This document shows positions 32,838-37,698 of a DNA stretch of 37,698 nt, piece by piece. Location of the stretch: NCBI GenBank assembly GCA_025924515.1, contig JAICIE010000019.1:1-37698 (forward strand), given 5' to 3'. A program made the position numbers and the translations under genes. The notes beneath the pieces were generated by a model. It was not told the DNA's origin. It searched no databases and saw nothing but the letters and a program-made list of their open reading frames with translations. Position 1 is the first letter of the stretch, and each line of letters starts with the position of its first letter. Source of the stretch: Jatrophihabitans sp. (GTDB taxonomy: Bacteria > Actinomycetota > Actinomycetes > Mycobacteriales > Jatrophihabitantaceae).

Positions 32838-33170
32838 GTGGAACTGAACCTGACGACGCGAACCTCCGCGAGCGCCACGGTCCTCACCGCCGCGGGGGAG
32901 ATCGACATCCACACCGCGCCCGACCTGCGAGCTCGCCTGGACGAGCTGGAGCGCTCCGGCGCACGGACCATCGTCGTGGATCTGAGCGGCGTCGACTTCC
33001 TCGACTCCTCCGCCCTCGGCACCTTGGTGGGAGTCAACAAGGACCTGCAGGCCAACGGCGGCGTCCTCAAGGTGGTCTGCGCCAAGCCCAGCATCCTGCG
33101 CGTGTTCGAGATCACCCGGCTGTCCGAGGTGATCCCGGTCTTCGACACCGTCGAGCGCGCCTGCGCCTGA
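32838..33170 (+). CDS. STAS-domain anti-sigma factor antagonist
   Basis: 110 residues, a single STAS domain like SpoIIAA/RsbV. The phosphorylation loop VDLSGVDFLDSSALGTLVG contains the conserved D56-S57-S58 motif where an RsbW-type kinase would add phosphate. The GTG start at 32838 follows GAAGAGGG; the longer open frame to 32484 overlaps the divergent sensor gene. The start-to-start distance from the giant sensor is 121 bases, so both may answer to the same promoter region. It is the obvious substrate for the RsbW and SpoIIE domains of that protein and of the phosphatase at 27035. No sigma factor gene is near. Confidence 0.9.
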   Translation: MELNLTTRTSASATVLTAAGEIDIHTAPDLRARLDELERSGARTIVVDLSGVDFLDSSALGTLVGVNKDLQANGGVLKVVCAKPSILRVFEITRLSEVIPVFDTVERACA

Positions 33171-33173
33171 CAG

Positions 33174-34811
33174 TCAGCCCAGCCGAACACTCCATACCAG
33201 GCGGGTGCCGGGCCGATCCCGGGTCGCCGACGCCGGCTCGATCATGAGGCCGCCGCCGCGCGCCTCGGCCCGGCTTCGGAGGTTGGCCAGGCCCGAGCGC
33301 CGATCGGTGCCGCCCATCCCGACGCCGTCGTCGGTGATCTCCACATAGAGGGACCGGTCGACGATCCGCGTCTCGACCTTGACCCCGGTTGCGGACGCGT
33401 GCCGAGCTACGTTGGTCAATCCCTCCCGGAGCACCGCGACGACGTCGGACACCAGGTCCTCCGAGCCGGCGAGCAGCTCCACGCTCTCGTCGACCACCAC
33501 GGTGGGCGGGGCGGTCAGCACCCCTCCGGCGTCCGCCGCCACGGCCAGCAGCCGGCTTCGCACGGATCCGGCGGAGCTGCTGCCGAGTTCGAACACCGAC
33601 GTGCGGATCTGCCGGATCGTGTCGTCGATATCGCCGACGACCCGGCGCAGTCGCTCCTGGTGGCCTTCGACGTCCTCGTACTCCGGCGTGCTTCCGGCGA
33701 TCCCCTGCACGGACAGGCCCGCCGCGAACAGCCGCTGGATCACCTGGTCGTGCAGCGTCTGAGCGATGCGATCGCGGTCCTCCAGCACCGCCATCCGTTG
33801 CTGGTCGGCCCGGGCGTCGGCGAGCTCGAGCGCCACCGCGGCGTGGTTGGCGAAGGCGCTCGCCATCTCCAGGTCGTTGTCGTCGAACGGTCGCCGCCCG
33901 CGGCTGCGGGCGAGGAAGAGGGTGCCGAGCAGCGCGGAGGTTCCTCGCAGCGGTATCGCCATCGCCGGTCCCATCGGGTTGACCGCGGCGATCGCACCGC
34001 TCATCGGCACCGTCGACGACGCGTCGAGGACGAGGACGGCGTGGTCCTCGGCGAGCGCCCGCCCGCTGAGGCTGGTTTCGGCGTCGAAGGAAAGCCCGAT
34101 GAGGTGGTCTTCCTGCCGACCGGAAGCCACCTCGACGACCAACCGTTCCCCGTCGGGGGCGGGACGCACGACAGCGCTGACGTCCGCATGGCCCAGCGCG
34201 CGCGCCTCCCGAGCGATGAGCGCGAGCGGGTCCTCGCCGCCGGCGGAGAGGAGCTGGCGGGTGACCAAGGCGGACGCCTCCAGCCACGTCTGCCGCCGCC
34301 GGGCCTGTTCGAACAGCCGCGCGTTGTCGATCACGACGCCGGCCGTGGCCGCGAGCGCGGTCGCCAGCTCCTCGTCGTCGGTCGTGAAGGCTCCGGCCTC
34401 GCTCTCGCGGAGGTACAGATAGCCGAACAGCCGGTCGCGTACTCGAACCGGGATGTTGAGCTCGTCGCCGCCGGACGGCCCTGGGGGAACGGCCAGCGGG
34501 CGCGGCTCGGGAGTGCCAGAGGTGATCAACTGGTCGATCGAGTCCTCGGACGGCGTCAGGACACCCAGGGCGCAGTACCGGGCGCTGACGAGCGAGCAGG
34601 CGGCCTCGACGACGCGACGCAGCACCACGGCGAAGTCGGCGGCGCTCAGCAGCGAGTCGGTCGCGGCGAGCAGCGCCCGCAGCCGGCCTTGTCCGGCGAT
34701 CACGTCCTCGGCGCGCGAGACGAGTTGCCGCAGCAGGCCGTCCAAGGAAAGTCGCGGCGCGTCCAGGTCGTCCCTCCCGGGCGGATCCGTCCGCCCTTCG
34801 ACCTCGGCCAC
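33174..34811 (-). CDS. DevS-like GAF-GAF histidine kinase, orphan
   Basis: 545 residues. The first GAF (about 45-170) resembles DevS/DosS in ARYCALGV and IPVRVRDRLFGYLYL...GVVIDNARLFEQA. The second GAF follows (about 180-335). HisKA_3 has H354 (DRIAQTLHDQVIQRLFAAGL) and a HATPase follows (LREGLTNVARHA, DDGVGMGG, GLANLRSRAEARGGG). It should phosphorylate a NarL/DevR-type response regulator, but none is in the window. The first GAF is about 45 residues shorter than in DevS, so the segment that carries the heme histidine there is missing. The start is GTG 34811. Its end lies 3 bases from the convergent STAS gene, with no room for a terminator. Confidence 0.88.
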   Translation of the reverse strand: MAEVEGRTDPPGRDDLDAPRLSLDGLLRQLVSRAEDVIAGQGRLRALLAATDSLLSAADFAVVLRRVVEAACSLVSARYCALGVLTPSEDSIDQLITSGTPEPRPLAVPPGPSGGDELNIPVRVRDRLFGYLYLRESEAGAFTTDDEELATALAATAGVVIDNARLFEQARRRQTWLEASALVTRQLLSAGGEDPLALIAREARALGHADVSAVVRPAPDGERLVVEVASGRQEDHLIGLSFDAETSLSGRALAEDHAVLVLDASSTVPMSGAIAAVNPMGPAMAIPLRGTSALLGTLFLARSRGRRPFDDNDLEMASAFANHAAVALELADARADQQRMAVLEDRDRIAQTLHDQVIQRLFAAGLSVQGIAGSTPEYEDVEGHQERLRRVVGDIDDTIRQIRTSVFELGSSSAGSVRSRLLAVAADAGGVLTAPPTVVVDESVELLAGSEDLVSDVVAVLREGLTNVARHASATGVKVETRIVDRSLYVEITDDGVGMGGTDRRSGLANLRSRAEARGGGLMIEPASATRDRPGTRLVWSVRLG

Positions 34812-34964
34812 TCCCCGACCCGCCTTTCGGACGCCGTTCGCCGTGCGAGCGCACGCCGTCGCAGCCAGCGTCCGGCCCGGACCCCCTCGCGGCCTAGGGA
34901 CGAAGGTCTCGACCGCGTCGGACGGCCCTGGGACCTTGGCCCCGGTCAGCCGATCAGGCCGACG
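34812..34964. other. noncoding upstream region of the orphan kinase
   Basis: No gene is supported here. The stretch is GC-rich upstream DNA of the minus-strand kinase, without a clear -10/-35 pair, and leads into the 18-bp tandem repeat. Confidence 0.4.
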
Positions 34965-35024
34965 GCCACAGTGACACAGACAGCCACAGTGACACAGACA
35001 GCCACAGTGACGCAGACGGCCACA
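34965..35024. repeat. 18-bp tandem repeat, three copies plus a partial
   Basis: The unit GCCACAGTGACACAGACA occurs at 34965, 34983 and 35001 (the third with single-base changes) and again partially at 35019. On the minus strand it is in frame inside a 60-codon open frame (34946-35128), where each unit reads as VCVTVA and the whole gives a short hydrophobic tail. The unit being a multiple of three keeps that frame open. Whether the small peptide is made is uncertain: its ATG at 35128 has only a weak ribosome site. Confidence 0.85.
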
Positions 35025-35230
35025 CCGATGAGGATGCGCAACAGGTGGTAGCCGGCGGGGGCCGCACTGTCGTACGGCCTCGACAGCGCCGACGACGTCG
35101 ACGGCGACGTCCTCGCGCTTCCCGGCATCGAGGTGCTGCTTTCCGACCGCGCTGGGTTCGTCGCCGCCTACCGCGCTGACCCGTGACGCCCGGCTATGCC
35201 GCTGCGGGGCCCACGTTGAGCACCGGCCGG
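35025..35230. other. gap with a possible gene remnant
   Basis: No complete gene is supported. On the plus strand an open stretch of 44 codons without a start (35052-35186) reads like the C-terminal end of a real protein (ALSYGLDSADDVDGDVLALP, then GIEVLLSDRAGFVAAYR). It faintly recalls the second half of HesB/IscA-fold proteins, which would make it a decayed remnant. This is a weak impression. Confidence 0.25.
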
Positions 35231-35398
35231 TCAGAGCCGGCTGCCGCGCCGCCCGTTGAAGCTCCGCCCGCCGAACAGCAGGGTGAGCACGAACAGCACC
35301 GCCGCAATGATCGTCAACCAGATCAGGCCGTGAACGACGGCGCCGACCAGGCCCAGGACGATCCAGATAATGATCAAGAACAAGATGAAGGCCAGCAC
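35231..35398 (-). CDS. 55-residue hydrophobic membrane protein
   Basis: The GTG at 35398 is preceded, eight bases upstream, by an AGAGGA ribosome site; the frame ends at a TGA at 35231. The protein has two close hydrophobic helices, FILFLIIIWIVLGLVGAVV and LIWLTIIAAVLFVLTLLFGG, then a basic tail rich in Arg and Gly. The pattern GLVGAVVHGLIWLTIIAAVL is that of a small hydrophobic protein widespread in actinobacteria, whose role is unknown. The positive tail should stay in the cytoplasm. It is monocistronic, with no gene within 300 bases upstream. Confidence 0.72.
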   Translation of the reverse strand: MLAFILFLIIIWIVLGLVGAVVHGLIWLTIIAAVLFVLTLLFGGRSFNGRRGSRL

Positions 35399-35716
35399 GG
35401 CTGCCGTCCTCTCAGGGTCGCTTCACAGACCCGAGTGACCTACCCCAACCGCACCGTGCCCTCCCGGTCGGCCGCAGCGCCGCCTTCGGTCGGCGACGGC
35501 GAGGACGTCGACAGAGGCACCGTTGCGCTCAGAGTTGGTTTCGAGCGGCACGCCGATCGGGCCGCGCCCATGGCCGGCCGGGTCGAGGTCGCCGTAGTCA
35601 CCGCGGCCCGCCGACGCCGCCTGTCAGGAACCGGCGTGCCGGTTGACCGCGAGGCCGCACCCGTGTGCACGCTGGGCGTTCCGCGCCGAAGGGCGCTGGG
35701 TTACCGTGTTGCGGCC
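35399..35716. other. noncoding gap before the tRNA
   Basis: About 318 bases without a convincing gene; the open frames here have no ribosome site and low-complexity products. The left end should hold the promoter of the small hydrophobic protein. A TACCGT at 35702-35707 (pattern TAnnnT) about ten bases before the tRNA is a possible -10 for it. Confidence 0.4.
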
Positions 35717-35790
35717 GGGGCGGTAGCTCAGCCGGTCAGAGCAGCAGACTCATAATCTGCCAGTCGTGGGTTCAAGTCCCACCCGCCCCA
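35717..35790 (+). tRNA. tRNA-Met (anticodon CAU)
   Basis: A full cloverleaf is visible: acceptor GGGGCGG paired with CCGCCCC, D arm GCTC/GAGC, anticodon stem GCAGA/TCTGC around the loop CTCATAA, and T arm GTGGG/CCCAC around TTCAAGT. The anticodon CAT is at 35751-35753. The discriminator is A35790 and CCA is not encoded. The D loop and stem are of the elongator type. A CAU anticodon is shared by tRNA-Ile2 (lysidine-modified), which cannot be fully excluded by eye, but the CTCATAA loop fits elongator methionine best. Confidence 0.93.
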
Positions 35791-36069
35791 CTAGTCCCAC
35801 TAGCCCCAGTAGCCCGCCCCACCAGCGAGCCCCACCGAGGCGAGGCGCAGAGCAGGGCCACACACGAGGGCCGCACCGAGCCACATTCGAAAGCCGTGCT
35901 GGACTGGGCTGATCTTGGGCTGCTCTTGAGGTCGTCCACGTCTCGACTGGCGGATCGATGAGGAATGCCTTTTCCTGGACAAGTTCCTGGCGCGTCGGGG
36001 CTGTGCCCGACGGCTGGCGGATCGGCCGGCCGACGCTCCCCGGGTCGGATTCAGGAGGAGGAACCTCGA

Positions 36070-36243
36070 GTGGCCCGTCGCCTCGTCGACCCCGACGACG
36101 TTGCAGCCCTGCAAATGGCTGCGGAGCACCTCGCCACCGCGGCCCAGGAGCAGCGCTGGAGCGACGTCTACACCTTCGCCTCGCAGATCGCACGAATGAT
36201 CGAGATCCCCGAAGGAACGCGTGGATCCAGCCGGCTGCGCTGA
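36070..36243 (+). CDS. 57-residue protein of unknown function
   Basis: The GTG at 36070 lies six bases after a very strong AGGAGGAGGAA ribosome site (36053-36063), which is the main evidence that this short frame is translated. The product (starting ARRLVDPDDVAALQMAAEHL) looks helical and acidic-amphipathic (LATAAQEQRWSDVYTFASQI) with a basic end. No family is recognised. It sits between the tRNA and the ZIP transporter, 66 bases before the latter's start. A small stem (CGTCGGG/CCCGACG, 35993-36012) lies upstream. Confidence 0.6.
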   Translation: MARRLVDPDDVAALQMAAEHLATAAQEQRWSDVYTFASQIARMIEIPEGTRGSSRLR

Positions 36244-36291
36244 GCGTCGAGCCGGCCGACACGCTGACGGGAAGTTGCGCCGGCCGCCGAG

Positions 36292-36310
36292 TTAGGTAAG
36301 CCTTACCTTG
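36292..36310. promoter_or_regulatory. DtxR/IdeR-type metal box
   Basis: TTAGGTAAGCCTTACCTTG contains perfect 7-bp arms AGGTAAG/CTTACCT around C36301. It agrees at 14 of 19 places with the classical iron box TTAGGTTAGGCTAACCTAA as I recall it. Its last base is the first base of the GTG start of the ZIP gene. A metal-loaded DtxR-family repressor bound here would block the promoter or start region directly. Confidence 0.7.
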
Positions 36311-37203
36311 TGGACCTTGGCCGGACGCTACTGCTCGGATTCCTCGCTGGCGCGACGATTGTGCTCGGCCTGCCCGTCGGTAGGCTGCGGCGCCCGATGC
36401 CGAACCTGCGCCTGACGCTCAGCGCCACAGCGGTAGGCGTGCTCGTCTTCCTGGTCTGGGACGTGCTGTCCGCGGCCTGGGAGCCGATCGACGCCGCCCT
36501 CGGCGCGGTGCACGACCACTCCGGCGGGATCGCGCCCGTCATCGGCTGGGGGGCGCTGTTCGCGGTCGGTCTCGCCATCGGCCTACTGGGGCTTGTCGGT
36601 TACGACCGGTTGATGGCCCGTCAGGCGCGCCGGGTGCGCGGTACCCCGGGCGCGGTGGGGCTCGGACCGGGGGCCATGTCGGTCGGCGAGCGGCCGGCAG
36701 CATTCCGGGGGGTTGCGTCCTGGTCGCCGGCGCGCCGCCTGGCGCTGCTCATCGCCGTCGGCATCGGCCTGCATAACTTCGCGGAGGGACTGGCGATCGG
36801 GCAGTCCGCCGCCCGCAACGAGATCGCCCTCGCGACACTGCTGGTCATCGGATTCGCGCTGCACAACGCCACCGAGGGTTTCGGCATCGTCGCGCCCCTG
36901 ACCGCCGGCCAGACCGACGGCGCCGGGCAAGTCGACCGCCCGTCCTGGCAGTTCCTGCTCGCGATGGCGCTGATCGCAGGCGGCCCCACCTTCCTCGGCA
37001 CGCTGGTCGGCCACGGCTTCACCAGCGAACAGGTCAGCGTGATCTTCCTGACACTGGCCGCCGGCTCCATCCTCTACGTGGTCGCACAGCTGCTCGGTGT
37101 TGCTGGCCGCGCCAGGCGCATGGACCTTGTCTGCCTCGGGCTGCTGGTCGGCCTTCTGGCGGGATTCGCCACTGACGCGATCGTCACCGCCGCCGGCGTC
37201 TGA
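36310..37203 (+). CDS. ZIP-family metal transporter
   Basis: 297 residues with about eight membrane helices. The metal-binding helices are marked by HNFAEG (155-160) and HNATEG (185-190), the two signature motifs of ZIP proteins. A His/Gly loop (VHDHSGG near 68-73) faces the first part. The first helix TLLLGFLAGATIVLGL begins straight after the start, so GTG 36310 is needed. ZIPs move divalent metals (Zn, Fe, Mn) into the cytoplasm. The metal box at the start codon predicts repression when a divalent metal is plentiful. The gene may be leaderless because the operator leaves no room for a ribosome site. Its stop is 3 bases from the convergent phosphatase fragment. Confidence 0.88.
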   Translation: MDLGRTLLLGFLAGATIVLGLPVGRLRRPMPNLRLTLSATAVGVLVFLVWDVLSAAWEPIDAALGAVHDHSGGIAPVIGWGALFAVGLAIGLLGLVGYDRLMARQARRVRGTPGAVGLGPGAMSVGERPAAFRGVASWSPARRLALLIAVGIGLHNFAEGLAIGQSAARNEIALATLLVIGFALHNATEGFGIVAPLTAGQTDGAGQVDRPSWQFLLAMALIAGGPTFLGTLVGHGFTSEQVSVIFLTLAAGSILYVVAQLLGVAGRARRMDLVCLGLLVGLLAGFATDAIVTAAGV

Positions 37204-37206
37204 CAG

Positions 37207-37698
37207 TCACGAGGGATCGACCCGGATCGCCAGCACAGCGAGGTGGTCCGTGCGGCCGCCCTCCGCGCAGCGAGCCAATGCGCCGACCAGCTCGTCGGGC
37301 GTCGCGTCGGCGGGCTGGTCGGCGAGCTTGCGGGCCAGCTCGTCGGCCGCCTCGAACGGGTCGAGGTCGGGACCGACCGCATCGGCGAGCCCGTCGGTGT
37401 AGCACAACAGCACGCAATCGGGCTCCATGACCAGCCGGGCCGCATCGTGGCCGCGGCTGCCCTCGGCCATCAGCACCGAGACGCCGAGCATGGGCCCGTG
37501 CCCGCCGGTGAGGACCTCGACCGATCCGTCCGGCCGGCGCAGCAGCGGCGGATGTCCGGCCGCGGACCATTCCAGGACCAACGCGTACTTTAGCGACCAC
37601 CTGCCCGCACGGTGTCCACGCGCACGGTGTCGGAGCGCACGGCGTGGGATCGCACGGTGTCGGAACGCACGGCGTGGGAGCGCACGGTCTCCACGCGA
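37207..37698 (-). pseudogene. C-terminal fragment of a SpoIIE phosphatase
   Basis: Homology is limited to 37207-37581. The visible part starts at LEWSAAGHPPLLRR and includes LLCYTDGLADAVG and the terminal TDHLAVLAI, the second half of a PP2C/SpoIIE domain. The first half, with the GGDFYD and GDVMGHG metal ligands, is missing: just upstream the same frame stays open but runs into the 15-bp tandem repeat and on to the window edge. The only in-frame start before the homology is a TTG at 37581. On its own the fragment could not bind two metals, so it is probably a truncated, inactive gene, unless the real N-terminus lies beyond the array. Confidence 0.6.
37606..37698. repeat. 15-bp-period tandem array running off the window
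   Basis: Six units, each beginning CGCACGG, start at 37606, 37621, 37636, 37651, 37666 and 37681. Units 2 and 4 (ending GTGTCGGA plus a base) nearly match, as do 3 and 5 (ending CGTGGGA plus a base), giving a 30-bp higher-order period; units 1 and 6 resemble each other. On the minus strand one frame reads as pentapeptides VRSHA/VRSDT and ends at TAA (37590-37592). The array continues beyond the end of the window. Confidence 0.9.

Noticed and set aside
33399-35051. 550-codon plus-strand open frame opposite the DevS-like kinase
   Set aside because: Shadow of the kinase; low-complexity product, and its tail runs into the 18-bp repeat.
35440-35670. 76-codon minus-strand open frame before the tRNA
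   Set aside because: Ser/Thr/Arg-rich low-complexity product, no ribosome site and no resemblance to a family.
35782-35822. Phage attachment site at the tRNA 3' end
   Set aside because: The repeat is only 10 bases, 31 bases apart, and there is no integrase or mobile gene. Kept only as a low-interest observation.
37606-37698. CRISPR array
   Set aside because: The units are contiguous 15-bp repeats without spacers, in codon phase, and no cas gene is nearby.

Overview
The window is about 37.7 kb of very GC-rich DNA with many GTG starts and many 4-base stop/start overlaps (GTGA, ATGA). An F420-type luciferase-like oxidoreductase, several RsbW/SpoIIE/STAS switch proteins, an XdhC/Mop/ModABC locus and a DevS-like kinase all point to a chromosomal segment of a high-GC actinobacterium. 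The exact order cannot be settled from sequence alone. There is no phage, insertion sequence, integrase or CRISPR array. It is an ordinary chromosome with a few odd, possibly decaying spots, mostly near the right end.

Left part (1-11.8 kb), catabolism and molybdenum. A PcaV-like MarR regulator lies divergent to pcaB and a fused pcaD-pcaC gene (protocatechuate branch of the beta-ketoadipate pathway). Next come an XdhC-type molybdenum cofactor chaperone, an HTH-Mop regulator with a probable leaderless promoter, and modABC. A small PAP2-like gene that has lost its first two catalytic motifs follows. A Lrp/AsnC regulator is then divergent to an operon for E1-alpha, E1-beta and E2 of a branched-chain 2-oxo acid dehydrogenase.

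Middle (11.8-27 kb), mixed metabolism. It holds a polyprenyl diphosphate synthase, an F420-dependent oxidoreductase overlapping an ATP-dependent DNA ligase, and a zinc alcohol dehydrogenase ending in a strong 15-bp-stem terminator. A four-gene minus-strand operon (unknown protein, SDR, small membrane protein, GH15 hydrolase) is divergent from a MarR gene, with a 19-bp palindromic operator candidate between them. A coiled-coil protein is divergent from an operon of RsbW-like kinase, CYTH-CHAD protein and 4-alpha-glucanotransferase. A HAD hydrolase and a UbiA-family prenyltransferase complete the block.

Right part (27-37.7 kb), signalling. It holds a GAF-GAF-SpoIIE phosphatase, a 1268-residue PAS-GAF-histidine kinase-receiver-PAS-SpoIIE-RsbW polyprotein, a divergently transcribed STAS anti-anti-sigma protein, and an orphan DevS-like kinase. 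The giant protein carries both the phosphatase and the kinase expected to act on a STAS protein, joined to a complete hybrid two-component sensor. This is the most interesting architecture in the window. Beyond it lie an 18-bp tandem repeat, a 55-residue hydrophobic protein, a tRNA with CAU anticodon, a 57-residue unknown protein, and a ZIP metal transporter whose start codon is overlapped by a DtxR/IdeR-like box. The window ends in the C-terminal half of another SpoIIE phosphatase, abutting a 15-bp-period tandem array that runs off the edge.
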